Positions 50,566-60,023 of a stretch of 64,000 nucleotides of DNA are shown piece by piece. The notes beneath the pieces are model-generated. The model ran no database searches, was not told the DNA's origin, and was given only the letters and a program-made list of their open reading frames with translations. Position 1 is the stretch's first letter. Each line of letters begins with the position of its first letter. This DNA is from Chiayiivirga flava (lineage in GTDB: Bacteria; Pseudomonadota; Gammaproteobacteria; Xanthomonadales; Xanthomonadaceae), in NCBI RefSeq assembly GCF_014202825.1, contig NZ_JACHHP010000007.1:1-64000 (forward strand), read 5' to 3'. A program made the position numbers and the translations under genes.

Positions 50566-50696
50566 GCGTGGCGGATCGTGAGAAAAAGGGCAGGTACAGT
50601 CTACCCGCGGCGCGGGACCCGGTTGCGTGACTCCGAATCCAACCGGCATGCAGCCGCGCCGGCATCGCCACCGGCCGGTCGTGCGATAATCGCGGC

Positions 50697-52166
50697 ATGA
50701 AACACGCACGCATTCACGCTGTCCCGCGCGCGCGCGCGGCGTTGCTGGTCCTGCTGCTGGGCGCGGTGCCGCTCGCATTTGCCCAAGGCACGCCGGCGGA
50801 TGACGCGCCCGGAGGCGACCGCTCGGGACCCGAGGCGCCGCCGGATCTCGCGCCGGCCGGATTGCCGCCGGTGGAGGCCGACAGCCCGGCGTTGCGCGAT
50901 CCGCCGGACGCCGCGGCGCAAACGGCGGCGGAAGAACGCGTCAGCCTCGACGAGATCCGCCGTTTCGTCTCCGTGTTCCGCGCGGTGAAGCAGGCCTACG
51001 TCGATCCCATCGACGACGAGACCCTGATGCGCGCCGCCATCCGCGGCCTGCTGATCGACCTCGATCCGCACAGCGCGTATCTTGATCGCGAGGAATCGCA
51101 ATCGCTCAACGAGCAGGCCAGCGGTGCCTACGACGGCCTCGGCCTGGAAGTGCTGCAGCAGCCGGACCGCTCGCTGCTGGTGATTTCGCCGATCGACGAC
51201 ACCCCCGCAGCGCGTGCCGGCATCAAGCCCGGCGACATCATCACCGCGATCGACGGCAAGGCCATCGATGCCGACAACACCGACGCCGCCGCCGATTCGA
51301 TGCGCGGCGAGCCCGGCAGCAAGATCCGTCTCACGGTGATGCGCGAGACGGCCGCCGAGCCGCTGCAGTTCACCCTCACGCGCGAAACCATCCGCGTGGC
51401 GAGCGTGCGCACCGAGTTGCTGGAACCGGGCTACGGCTATCTGCGCATCGCCACGTTCCAGGCCGACACCGGCATCGAGATAACGAAGAAGCTCAAGGCG
51501 CTGCAGGCCCAGAACAAGGCGCCGCTGCGCGGTCTGGTGCTGGATCTGCGCAGCAACCCGGGCGGCCTGCTGCACGCGGCGGTGGAAGCGGCGGACGCCT
51601 TCCTCGACGAAGGCATCATCGTCACCACAAAGGGGCGGCTGCCGTACGCCAACGCCGAGTTCCGCGCGCGCGACGGCGATCTGCTCGACGGCGCCCCGAT
51701 CACCATCCTCGCCGACAGCGGCACCGCGAGCGCCGCCGAGGTGCTTGCCGGCGCGTTGCGCGACCACCAGCGCGCGCTGGTGATGGGCGAGCCGACTTTC
51801 GGCAAGGGCTCGGTGCAGACCGTGCTGCCGATGGACAACGGCGATTCGATCAAGATGACTACCGCGCGTTACTACACGCCCGACGGCACCTCGATCCAGG
51901 CCGCCGGCATCGCACCGGACGTGCCGCTCGGCGCGCAGGCGCAGGCGCGCGCGACCGAGCAGCCGCCGACGGTGCGCGAGCGCGATCTGCCGGGCCATCT
52001 GCGCGGCGACAACGAACTCGATCCGGAGCCGGCGGACGGCTTCGAATCGATTCCGGTGGATCCGCCGGCGATCGTCGAGCTCGACGACAGCGCCGTGCGC
52101 GAGGCCTTGAACCTGCTCAAGGGGCTGGCGGTGTTCGGCGAACGTAAAAAGCCCGCCGGCGGCTGA
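50697..52166 (+). CDS. ctpA: Carboxy-terminal processing peptidase (S41 family, CtpA type)
   Basis: The 489-residue exported serine protease has a signal peptide ending near LAFAQG and a Pro/Asp-rich spacer. A PDZ domain follows (about 140-215; [34 protein letters not shown]). The catalytic domain has [19 protein letters not shown], the nucleophile Ser in [13 protein letters not shown] and the base Lys in TFGKGSVQ. CtpA-type proteases trim C-termini of periplasmic proteins and of peptidoglycan hydrolases. GATAAT at 50685 lies only 7 nt before the start, so a near-leaderless transcript is possible. It is convergent with the rhomboid gene. Confidence 0.94.
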   Translation: MKHARIHAVPRARAALLVLLLGAVPLAFAQGTPADDAPGGDRSGPEAPPDLAPAGLPPVEADSPALRDPPDAAAQTAAEERVSLDEIRRFVSVFRAVKQAYVDPIDDETLMRAAIRGLLIDLDPHSAYLDREESQSLNEQASGAYDGLGLEVLQQPDRSLLVISPIDDTPAARAGIKPGDIITAIDGKAIDADNTDAAADSMRGEPGSKIRLTVMRETAAEPLQFTLTRETIRVASVRTELLEPGYGYLRIATFQADTGIEITKKLKALQAQNKAPLRGLVLDLRSNPGGLLHAAVEAADAFLDEGIIVTTKGRLPYANAEFRARDGDLLDGAPITILADSGTASAAEVLAGALRDHQRALVMGEPTFGKGSVQTVLPMDNGDSIKMTTARYYTPDGTSIQAAGIAPDVPLGAQAQARATEQPPTVRERDLPGHLRGDNELDPEPADGFESIPVDPPAIVELDDSAVREALNLLKGLAVFGERKKPAGG

Positions 52167-52208
52167 TCCCCGCACGACGGGTCGGGCGGACGGCGGCAGA
52201 CGCGCGCG

Positions 52209-52892
52209 CTAGTTGCGCAAGCGGCGCGCGATGGCCGGCCGCGCGATCAGCGCAAACACGATGCCGATCGCGAACCCGGTGAGATGCGCCCACCACGCGA
52301 CCGCGCCGAACTCCGGGCCGACCCACATGAAGGCGACCTGCAACAGCGCCCAGATCGCGATCAGCAGGCTGGCCGGCGTGCGCACGAACTCGAGGAACAG
52401 GCCGAGCGGCAGCACGAAACCCAGATGCGCGCGCGGAAACAGCGCGAGATAGGCACCGATGATTCCGGAGATCGCGCCGCTTGCGCCGACGATCACGGTG
52501 GCCTGCGAATCCTGCAGCGAGAATGCAGCCGCGAGGTTGGCGATGGCGCCGCAGGTGAGGAACACGGCGAGGAAACGCCACGGTCCGAGCGCGCGTTCGG
52601 CCGGCATGCCGAAGATCACGAGGAAGAGCAGGTTGCCGGTGAGGTGTAGCCAGTCGGCGTGCACGAAGATGGCGGTGAACAGCGACAGCACGCGCCCGTC
52701 GACCAGCGCGCGCAACGCGCCCTGATCGGAGAACAGCGTTTCCGGCACCGCGCCCCAGCGCTGCAGGAACGGCAGCAGCGCCGCAGGATCGCCCACCGCC
52801 AGCCAGACGAACAGCGCCATGTTGGCCGCGACCAGCAGCGGCGTCGCCCAGCTCGGGGCAGGCTTTCGTCGCGATGGCACGTGCACGAACAT
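52209..52892 (-). CDS. Rhomboid-family intramembrane serine protease
   Basis: The 227-residue membrane protein has six probable helices. The rhomboid catalytic Ser is in VGASGAISGIIGAYLALF and the catalytic His in WWAHLTGFAIGIVFAL. The L1-loop helix region with its Trp and the FVHADWLHLTGNLLFLVIF segment are standard. Rhomboids cut membrane proteins within the bilayer. It follows gspB on the minus strand with an 18-nt gap, so it may be cotranscribed with the secretion genes. Confidence 0.93.
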   Translation of the reverse strand: MFVHVPSRRKPAPSWATPLLVAANMALFVWLAVGDPAALLPFLQRWGAVPETLFSDQGALRALVDGRVLSLFTAIFVHADWLHLTGNLLFLVIFGMPAERALGPWRFLAVFLTCGAIANLAAAFSLQDSQATVIVGASGAISGIIGAYLALFPRAHLGFVLPLGLFLEFVRTPASLLIAIWALLQVAFMWVGPEFGAVAWWAHLTGFAIGIVFALIARPAIARRLRN

Positions 52893-52910
52893 CGATGCGC
52901 GTCCGCGCCG

Positions 52911-53663
52911 TCAGAGGCGCGGGATGAGAAAGCGGCGGCCGTCGAACTCGAGCACCGCGCCATCGCGACGGATCTCCGACACCGCGAGCGCGCGCGACAG
53001 GCGGTCGCCCTCGCGCAGGCGCTGGCCGTCGATCAGCACGAAGCGTGCGGCCGGATCCGCCGCGTAGACGTGCATCGTGAGCTTGAGCGGCGGCAGGGCG
53101 TCGCGTTCGGCGGCGGACAGGTCGACGAGGCGGGGCAGCATGTCGAGCGGTTCGTCGGGAACGGCCGGGATCGCGGGCGCGGGCGGCGCGGCGACCGGCG
53201 GTGCCGTCGCGACCGGCGGCGCCGGCGCCGGCGCCGCCGGTCGCGACGCTGCCGGGGCCGGATCGACGGGCGGGGCCGAGTTCGCCGGTACCGGTCGCGA
53301 CTCGCGTTCGGTCGACACGAAGTCCGGGTCGCTCGGCAGTTCGGCCGTCTGCGGGGGCGGCGCGGTAGCGCGCGCGGGCGTCGTCGGCGTCGTGGGCGTC
53401 GGCGCCGCATCGCGGGCGGCGGGCGCCGGTGCCGCAGCAGACGGAGCCGGCGCGGCGGCCGGTTCGGGCGCGGACGGCGCACCGCGCAGCCACCACCATG
53501 CCAGCGCGGCGGCCAACGCCAGCAGCACGAGCAACGCCAGCAGCAGCGGCCATGTCGGACGCCGGCGCGTCGCAGTGCGCTGCACCGGCGTCATCAGCCC
53601 GGGCACCTGTCCGAGGCGGCGCTCGGCTTCGGACTTCTTCAGGGCTTCGAGGATCAGCGACAT
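52911..53663 (-). CDS. gspB: General secretion pathway protein GspB
   Basis: The 250-residue inner-membrane protein has the family N-terminus MSLILEALKKSEAERRLGQV. One membrane helix (about 37-60) and a long Pro/Ala linker across the periplasm (about 62-175) follow. The C-terminal GspB domain has LPPLKLTMHVYAADPAARFV and LIDGQRLREGDRLS. It works with GspA to place the type II secretion secretin GspD through the cell wall. It directly follows gspA with 10 nt between. The other gsp genes are not in the window. Confidence 0.92.
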   Translation of the reverse strand: MSLILEALKKSEAERRLGQVPGLMTPVQRTATRRRPTWPLLLALLVLLALAAALAWWWLRGAPSAPEPAAAPAPSAAAPAPAARDAAPTPTTPTTPARATAPPPQTAELPSDPDFVSTERESRPVPANSAPPVDPAPAASRPAAPAPAPPVATAPPVAAPPAPAIPAVPDEPLDMLPRLVDLSAAERDALPPLKLTMHVYAADPAARFVLIDGQRLREGDRLSRALAVSEIRRDGAVLEFDGRRFLIPRL

Positions 53664-53673
53664 CGCGCGGCCC

Positions 53674-55281
53674 TCACTGCAGCCGGCGCCGCAGGCGCGG
53701 GCCGTCCTTGTCGCGCGCGGTCAGCGCCAGCAGCGTTTCCGGGCCGACGATCCCGTCCGGCAGCAGGCCGTGTGCGCTCTGCAGGCGGCGCACGCCGGCT
53801 TCAATGCCGGCGTCGAAGTAGGCCGGGCCGTCGCTGTCCACGCGCGCTTCCTGGGTGGCGTTGAGGCGTTCGCGCAACCACTCGACCGCAGCACCGCTGT
53901 CGCCGCGCCGCAGCGACGGCGGGACATAGTCCGGCGCGCGCCACAACGCGAAATATTCGCCCAGCCAGACGCGCTCGAGATCGGCGCGCGTCACATCGAC
54001 GGTATCGCCGCCGATCGCGAGTCGCGCGCGGGTCTTGCTGATGCCCAGCAGCACGGCCCAGGTCTGGCGACCATCGTCGGACAGGCGCAGCACTACCGGC
54101 CGGCGCAGCGCCGAGAGCTTGGCGAGGCTGCCGCTGCTGCGCAGGCAGTACACGCCGGGCGCCACCACCGGCGGACACCGCGCCGCGGTGGCGGCATTCA
54201 CCTCGTCGGCGCGCAGCGTCCACAGCGACAGCAGACGGTTCCATGCGGCCGGGCCGTCCGCCGCGTTGGGCTGGATCATCTGCGCCAGTTCGGAGGCGTC
54301 GAGGACGGGTGTTTCCGGCGGGGCCGGCGGGGTCGGTTCCACCGCGGCCACCGGCGCGGGCGGCGGCGGTGCCGCCTGCCGCGGCCACTGCCACAGCACC
54401 AGCGCCGCGAGCGCGATCAGCGCCCCCGCGAACCAGCCCATTTGCGGCAGTCGCCAGCGGCTGAGCGGCGACGCGAGCACTTCGGCCGCGGCGCGATTCA
54501 CCGTGCCCTCGCCGATCTGGGCGTGATCCTGCACGTAGCCTGCGGTGAGCGCGCGGTCGGCAATGGTGTTGATCAGGCGCGGCACGCCGCCGGAATGCTG
54601 GTGCAGCCGGCGCAGCGCGAGGCGGGTGAACGGCAGCCGCGTCGAACCTGCGACGGCGAGCCGGTGGCGCACGTACGCTTCGGTTTCGTCCGGATCCAGC
54701 GGCGTGAGGTGGTAGCGTGCGGTGATGCGCTGCGCGAGCTGGCGCAACTCCGGCCGCGCCACCATCTCGCGCAGCTCCGGCTGGCCGAGCAGGATGATCT
54801 GCAGCAGCTTCTGCGTCGGCGTTTCGAGGTTGGTGAGCAGGCGGATCTGTTCGAGTGACTCGGTGCTCAGGTTCTGCGCCTCGTCCACGATCAGCACCAC
54901 GCGCAGACCCTGGGCGTACGCGTCGAGCAGATAGGCGTTGAGCCCGTCGACCAGCGACTTGAGACTGCCGCGGCGGCCGGTGAGATCCACGCGCAGTTCC
55001 TCGCAGATGCTCTCCAGCAGTTCGACCGGCGACAGCCGCGGGTTGAGCACCAGCGCCACGCGCGCGTTTTCCGGCAGCTGCTCCAGAAGCAGCCGGCACA
55101 GCGTCGTCTTGCCCGTGCCCACCTCGCCGGTGAGTTGCACGAACCCGCCGCCGCCGCCCTGGCCGATGCCGTACAGCAGGTGCGCGAGCGCGTCCCGATG
55201 CCGTTCGCTCAGGAACACGAAGCGCGGATCGGGCGTGATGGAGAACGGCGGCTCGCGCAGTCCGTAGAAATCGAGGTACAT
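53674..55281 (-). CDS. gspA: General secretion pathway ATPase GspA (ExeA type)
   Basis: The 535-residue protein has an N-terminal AAA+ domain: MYLDFYGLREPPFSITPDPR, Walker A LTGEVGTGKTTLCRLLLEQ and Walker B VVLIVDEAQNLS. One membrane helix is near residue 285 (MGWFAGALIALAALVLWQW), and a Pro-rich stretch and a C-terminal periplasmic part follow. The latter includes a peptidoglycan-binding module (DAGIEAGVRRLQSAHGLLPD). GspA and GspB bind peptidoglycan and help secretin assembly. It is of normal size and immediately upstream of gspB. Confidence 0.93.
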   Translation of the reverse strand: MYLDFYGLREPPFSITPDPRFVFLSERHRDALAHLLYGIGQGGGGGFVQLTGEVGTGKTTLCRLLLEQLPENARVALVLNPRLSPVELLESICEELRVDLTGRRGSLKSLVDGLNAYLLDAYAQGLRVVLIVDEAQNLSTESLEQIRLLTNLETPTQKLLQIILLGQPELREMVARPELRQLAQRITARYHLTPLDPDETEAYVRHRLAVAGSTRLPFTRLALRRLHQHSGGVPRLINTIADRALTAGYVQDHAQIGEGTVNRAAAEVLASPLSRWRLPQMGWFAGALIALAALVLWQWPRQAAPPPPAPVAAVEPTPPAPPETPVLDASELAQMIQPNAADGPAAWNRLLSLWTLRADEVNAATAARCPPVVAPGVYCLRSSGSLAKLSALRRPVVLRLSDDGRQTWAVLLGISKTRARLAIGGDTVDVTRADLERVWLGEYFALWRAPDYVPPSLRRGDSGAAVEWLRERLNATQEARVDSDGPAYFDAGIEAGVRRLQSAHGLLPDGIVGPETLLALTARDKDGPRLRRRLQ

Positions 55282-55374
55282 CGGTTGGCCCGGAAGTCGC
55301 CGATGACTGTAGCGGCTGGCGCTCGGAAGGAGCGTTACGGAATCGTTAAGGCGCGGGCGGGCGCCCGCGCCGCG

Positions 55375-56001
55375 TCATCCGCCGAACGGCAGTTCGGGCT
55401 GCTGCAGTTCCAGCCGCCCTTCGCCCGCCATGATCTTCTTGAACTCCGCGCGCGACACCGACACGTAGCGATCGTTTCCGCCGATCTCCACCTGCGGCCC
55501 GTCGGTGATGGCGCGGCCGTGCTCGTCCACGCGCACCACCATCGTCGCCTTCCGGCCCGTGTGGCAGATGGTCTTGATCTCGGTCAGCGAGTCCGCCCAG
55601 GCCAGCAGGTACTGGCTGCCTTCGAACAACTCGCCGCGGAAATCGGTGCGCAGTCCGTACGCGAGCACCGGCACGCGCAGGCGATCGACGATGTCCGTGA
55701 GCTGCCACACCTGTCGCTTGCCCAGGAACTGCGCCTCGTCGACGAGCACGCAGTGCAGTGCGCCGTGCTGCGCGATGTCGTCGCGCGCGATCTGTTCGAG
55801 GTCGTCGGCCTTTCCAAAGATCCGGCCGCGCGACGACAGCCCGATGCGCGACGCCACCACCCCTTCGCCGAAGCGGTTGTCCAGCTTCGGCGTGAGAATC
55901 AGCGTACGCATGCCGCGTTCGGTGTAGTTGTGCGCGCTCTGCAGCAGCGTGGTGGTCTTGCCGGCATTCATCGCCGAGTAGTAGAAGTAGAGCTTGGCCA
56001 T
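55375..56001 (-). CDS. tdk: Thymidine kinase (type II)
   Basis: This 208-residue salvage enzyme phosphorylates thymidine. It has Walker [21 protein letters not shown], Walker B and base in VLVDEAQFL, and the substrate lasso near [10 protein letters not shown]. The start is [16 protein letters not shown]; an ATG 24 nt earlier is less likely. Oddity: where the E. coli enzyme has ICHCGRK and SVCR, I read ICHTGRK and SVSR. The cysteines that bind structural zinc in most type II kinases therefore appear to be lost. The gene is on its own between gspA and the Sel1 gene. Confidence 0.94.
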   Translation of the reverse strand: MAKLYFYYSAMNAGKTTTLLQSAHNYTERGMRTLILTPKLDNRFGEGVVASRIGLSSRGRIFGKADDLEQIARDDIAQHGALHCVLVDEAQFLGKRQVWQLTDIVDRLRVPVLAYGLRTDFRGELFEGSQYLLAWADSLTEIKTICHTGRKATMVVRVDEHGRAITDGPQVEIGGNDRYVSVSRAEFKKIMAGEGRLELQQPELPFGG

Positions 56002-56135
56002 GGGTCCCCCGCGCGAGGGGACCATGGTAATCGAGGCGGCACGGAATCCCGACGGCGCACGCGGCGACAGTCGCGGCGTACGCGTCGGTGGCCGCTCCCG
56101 TGCGTCGTCGCGCGGCGGCGCACGTGGCGCGCTCC

Positions 56136-56873
56136 TCAGTCCTTCTCGATGTCCGACCGCGGCGCGTCGCCGCTCGACAGCGGCCCCACTTCCACCACGC
56201 CGCGCGGCGACGCGCGCCAGGTCTCGTCCTGCCACTGCCAGTACTCGTATTCCTTCCACAGCCGCGGATCGTGGATCTCCTCGCCGCGCATGCGCGTCCA
56301 GCCGGTCGCCGACGGCACCAGAATCGTCAGGTTGCCGACGAAGCCGGTGCGGCTGCCGGTCACCTTCGAGCGTCCGCGCCGCAGCTGGCTCTCCATGCGC
56401 GGCTTGGCGACCGCGTCGCCGTAGCGCGCGTACACGGCCTGGCCCTGTTCGATCGAACGCTCGCGCGTTGCCGCGTCCATCTGCATCCAGAAATGCTCGC
56501 GCAGCCCCACGAACGTGGGATAGCCGCGTTCGGCCGCAAGATCCATCCAGGCGTAGGCCAGTGCCGGATCGGCATCGCTGCCTTCGCCTTTCCACAGCAT
56601 CTGGCCGACCATCCCCTGCGACGCCTTGTCGCCGTAGTACGCCGACTTGCGGAACAATCGCAATGCGTCGGCATGGTCCCCGCGTTCGTAGGCCTCCAGT
56701 CCCATGCGGCGGAACTTGAGGTCCGGATGGTATTTCTCGAACTGGCTCTGCACCGCTTCCGGTGCGATGTCATCGGGCGCCTGGGCGTGTGCGACGGCCG
56801 CGGTGGCCACCAGCGCGATGCAGATCAGGCTCGCGGCGCGCCACCAGCGCGCAACGGGGCGTGTGATGCTCAT
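56136..56873 (-). CDS. Exported Sel1-like repeat protein
   Basis: This 245-residue protein has a signal peptide ending near VAHAQ. After a short lead, [40 protein letters not shown] and [18 protein letters not shown] form about two Sel1-like tetratricopeptide repeats. The C-terminal third has no recognised domain ([20 protein letters not shown]). Sel1 proteins scaffold protein complexes, often in the envelope. Its partners are not evident from the neighbours, tdk and rep. Confidence 0.78.
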   Translation of the reverse strand: MSITRPVARWWRAASLICIALVATAAVAHAQAPDDIAPEAVQSQFEKYHPDLKFRRMGLEAYERGDHADALRLFRKSAYYGDKASQGMVGQMLWKGEGSDADPALAYAWMDLAAERGYPTFVGLREHFWMQMDAATRERSIEQGQAVYARYGDAVAKPRMESQLRRGRSKVTGSRTGFVGNLTILVPSATGWTRMRGEEIHDPRLWKEYEYWQWQDETWRASPRGVVEVGPLSSGDAPRSDIEKD

Positions 56874-57098
56874 GCGTTCGGGTCCTTCTTGGAGTGCCTC
56901 ATGCGACAGGCCGGCAAGGGAACGAGTTCCGACGCTGCGCGAAGAAAAGAATCCCGAGCCGGCGAAATGTGACGCGCATCCCGCGACGCGCATTGCGCGA
57001 TCCGCCGGGTGCAAGCCACCGCCTGCTCGGTGGTATGCCGCCGTCGCACGCGGCGGCGGCACGCGTCACACTATGCAGTCACCCGCACGACAGAACCG

Positions 57099-59075
57099 AT
57101 GAGCCTCAACCCCTACCAACGCGCCGCCGTCGAATATTGCGACGGTCCGCTGCTCGTGCTTGCCGGCGCGGGTTCCGGCAAGACACGCGCGATCACCGAG
57201 AAGATCGCGTACCTGATCGCGAAAAAGCACCTTCCGGCCTCGAAGATCGCCGCGATCACCTTCACCAACAAGGCCGCGCGCGAGATGCGCGAGCGCGCCG
57301 CGAAACTGCTGCGCGGACAGGATGCGGACGGGCTGACGGTGGCGACGTTCCACTCGATGGGCCTGAAATTCCTGCAGATCGAACACGAGGCGGCAGGGCT
57401 GCGCCGCGGCTTCTCGATCTTCGATACGGACGATTCGGCCGGCGTCCTGAAGGAACTGCTGCCCAAGGGCGCGAAGAACGACGTGCTCGATTCGGTGCGC
57501 GGCCTGATCTCGCGCGCCAAGAACGACGTGCTCTCGCCCGAGCGCGCCGCCGAGCTTGCGAGCAGCCCGCGCGAACGCGAAGCGGCCGACATCTACGCCC
57601 AGTACCAGCGTCGCCTCGCGGCGTTCAACGCGGTGGACTTCGACGACCTGATCCGCCTGCCGGTGACCCTGCTCGACGAGCACGAATCGCTGCGCACCGC
57701 ATGGCGCGAACGCCTGCGCTACCTGCTGGTCGACGAATACCAGGACACCAACACCGCGCAGTACCGCCTGCTCGCGCAGCTGGCCGGCCCGCGCGGCGCG
57801 TTCACCGCGGTCGGCGACGACGACCAGTCGATCTACGCCTGGCGCGGCGCGGACCCTGAGAACCTCGTGCGCCTGGGCAAGGAGTACCCGACGCTGCGCG
57901 TGATCAAGCTCGAACAGAACTACCGCTGCGCGCGCCGCATCCTGCGCGCGGCGAACGCGCTGATCGCGAACAATCCGCACCTGCATCCCAAGCAGCTGTG
58001 GAGCGACCATGCCGACGGCGAACCGATCCGCGTGTTCGAGTGCCGCGACAGCGAGCACGAAGCCGAGCGCGTCGCGGCCGAGATCCGCTTCATCGCCGAC
58101 AAGCACAAGGCGCAGTGGAACGAGTTCGCCGTGCTGTTCCGCGGCAACCACCAGTCGCGCGCGCTGGAAAAGGCGATGCAGCTGCAGCGCATCCCGTACC
58201 ACCTCAGCGGCGGCACCGCGTTTCTCGAACGCGCGGAGGTGAAGGACACGCTCGCGTGGCTGCGCCTGATCGCCAATCCCGACGACGACGCCGCGTTCCT
58301 GCGCGCGGTCGGTGCGCCCAAGCGCGACATCGGCAGCACCACGCTCGCGAAGCTCGGCGAGTTCGCATCGAAGACCAGCCTCAGCCTGTCGCGCACCGCC
58401 GAGCGACTCGATGTGCTCAGGCAGCTGCCGACGCGCTCGGCCGGCGCGGTCGACGCCTTTGTCACGCTCGTCAAGCGCCTGCGCCAGCTCGCGCACGCCG
58501 AGCCTGCCGGCGCGTTGTGCCGCAGACTGGTCGAGGAAAACGGGCAGATCGCCGCGATTCGCGCCTCGACGCGCGACGATGCAATGTTCGCGCGCCGCCG
58601 CGCCAACCTCGACGAACTCGCAGACTGGTTCGACGCCGCCGGCAAGGGCGGACCGGGCGAACTCGCCGCGCAGCTCGCGCTGCTCACGCATGCCGATCGC
58701 GACGAGCCGGGCAATGCGGTGCGGCTGATGAGCCTGCATGGGTCGAAAGGCCTGGAGTTCTCGTACGTGTTCATCGTCGGCGTCGAGGACGGCCTGCTGC
58801 CGCACGAGGCGAGCCTGGACGAGAATCGCCTCGACGAGGAGCGCCGCCTGATGTACGTCGGCATCACGCGCGCCAAGACACTGCTGCACCTGAGCTACAC
58901 GCGCCACGCGCGTCGCTACGGCGAACTGCAACGCGTCACGCCGAGCCGATTCCTCGATGAATTGCCGAAGGCCGAACTGCACTGGATCGGCCGCGATGCC
59001 GAGCAGGACGCCGAACGCACGAAGGAGCGCGCGGGTGCCACGATCGCAAGCCTCTCGGCCCTGCTCGGCGACTGA
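57099..59075 (+). CDS. rep: ATP-dependent DNA helicase Rep (UvrD/Rep superfamily 1A)
   Basis: The 658-residue 3'-5' helicase has Q motif MSLNPYQRAAVEYCDGP, Walker A VLAGAGSGKTRAI, motif Ia ITFTNKAAREM, Walker B VDEYQDTNTAQY, QSIYAWRGADPEN, the LEQNYRC motif, motif V VRLMSLHGSKGLEFSYVFIV and motif VI RLMYVGITRAK. The length and the absence of a long C-terminal tail point to Rep rather than UvrD. Rep restarts or clears blocked replication forks. The start ATG 57099 matches the family; the frame is open further upstream. Confidence 0.95.
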   Translation: MSLNPYQRAAVEYCDGPLLVLAGAGSGKTRAITEKIAYLIAKKHLPASKIAAITFTNKAAREMRERAAKLLRGQDADGLTVATFHSMGLKFLQIEHEAAGLRRGFSIFDTDDSAGVLKELLPKGAKNDVLDSVRGLISRAKNDVLSPERAAELASSPREREAADIYAQYQRRLAAFNAVDFDDLIRLPVTLLDEHESLRTAWRERLRYLLVDEYQDTNTAQYRLLAQLAGPRGAFTAVGDDDQSIYAWRGADPENLVRLGKEYPTLRVIKLEQNYRCARRILRAANALIANNPHLHPKQLWSDHADGEPIRVFECRDSEHEAERVAAEIRFIADKHKAQWNEFAVLFRGNHQSRALEKAMQLQRIPYHLSGGTAFLERAEVKDTLAWLRLIANPDDDAAFLRAVGAPKRDIGSTTLAKLGEFASKTSLSLSRTAERLDVLRQLPTRSAGAVDAFVTLVKRLRQLAHAEPAGALCRRLVEENGQIAAIRASTRDDAMFARRRANLDELADWFDAAGKGGPGELAAQLALLTHADRDEPGNAVRLMSLHGSKGLEFSYVFIVGVEDGLLPHEASLDENRLDEERRLMYVGITRAKTLLHLSYTRHARRYGELQRVTPSRFLDELPKAELHWIGRDAEQDAERTKERAGATIASLSALLGD

Positions 59076-59143
59076 CCGGCGCCGTGATGCGGCGGTCATG
59101 AGGGCCGGATAGACTGCGGGTTCGGCCTCCGGGGATTTCAACG

Positions 59144-60019
59144 ATGCGTACGTTTCCGCTGTCTTTCGTGCTGTTCCTCATTGCGGCGCTGTCCGGCTGC
59201 GGCAGCACCCCCGTGCGCGACACCGCACCCGCCGACAGGCCGGCGGCGGCCGCGGCGCACGACAATCTCAATGCCACGCTGTGGATGGAGAGCGCGGCCG
59301 AATATGAAGCCGCCGTGCGCGGCGCCTACACCGCCGCGAAGCGCTCGCTCGACACCGCGCTCGCCACCCCGTCGTGGCACGCGCTGCCGCGCGGCGAAGC
59401 CCCGCTCGGCTTCGAGTCGCTGCCGCCGGCGATCATCGTCGATGCGGACGAAACCTTCATCAGCAACGAACCGTTCCAGGCGCGTGTCATCCGTGACGCG
59501 GTGAAGGACTTCGACTACGACCGCTGGCTGGCCTGGACGAACGAGCGCAAGGCCACGGCGCTGCCCGGCGCTGTGGACTTCGCGCAGTACGTCGCGAGTC
59601 GCGGCGTGACGATCTTCTACGTCACCAACCGCGATTACCCGGCCGAGTACGAATCCACCGTCGCCAACCTGCGCGCGCAAGGCTTTCCGGTGGCCGACGA
59701 CGCCGGCAACGTGCTGCTGCGCGGCACGCCGCGCGCGCCGAGCAAGGAGAAGGGCGAACGCCGCAAGCTGGTCGCGCAGACACACCGCGTGCTGCTGCTG
59801 CTCGGCGACAACCTCGGCGATTTCCTCGATGGCATCAACGCCGGCACGCAGCAACGCCGCAACGTGATGGCGCCCTACGCGGCGTGGTGGGGCGAGCGCT
59901 GGTTCATGCTGCCCAACCCGTCGTACGGCTCGTGGGAAAGTGCGGTGATGAAGGACTGCGGCGAACGCGCCGACACCGATCCCACCGGCTGCAAGCGCGA
60001 CGCGCTGCGCTACGACTGA
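59144..60019 (+). CDS. Outer-membrane lipoprotein acid phosphatase, e(P4) family (class C)
   Basis: The 291-residue HAD-superfamily phosphatase has a lipoprotein signal ending ALSGC (Cys19). The catalytic motif is AIIVDADETFISNEPF, the D-x-D-E-T of class C acid phosphatases, with Ala in the position between the two Asp. Then come GVTIFYVTNRDYP (motif II), SKEKGERRKLV (Lys) and LLGDNLGDF (motif III). Such enzymes remove phosphate from nucleotides such as NMN and AMP outside the inner membrane. The gene is 4 nt from the following membrane-protein gene, so they may share a transcript. Confidence 0.9.
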   Translation: MRTFPLSFVLFLIAALSGCGSTPVRDTAPADRPAAAAAHDNLNATLWMESAAEYEAAVRGAYTAAKRSLDTALATPSWHALPRGEAPLGFESLPPAIIVDADETFISNEPFQARVIRDAVKDFDYDRWLAWTNERKATALPGAVDFAQYVASRGVTIFYVTNRDYPAEYESTVANLRAQGFPVADDAGNVLLRGTPRAPSKEKGERRKLVAQTHRVLLLLGDNLGDFLDGINAGTQQRRNVMAPYAAWWGERWFMLPNPSYGSWESAVMKDCGERADTDPTGCKRDALRYD

Positions 60020-60023
60020 GCCC

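Noticed and set aside
53077-54858. Open frame of 593 codons on the plus strand opposite gspB and gspA
   Set aside because: The Gly/Ala repeats arise from the complement of the Pro/Ala linker of GspB; no start signal or motif.
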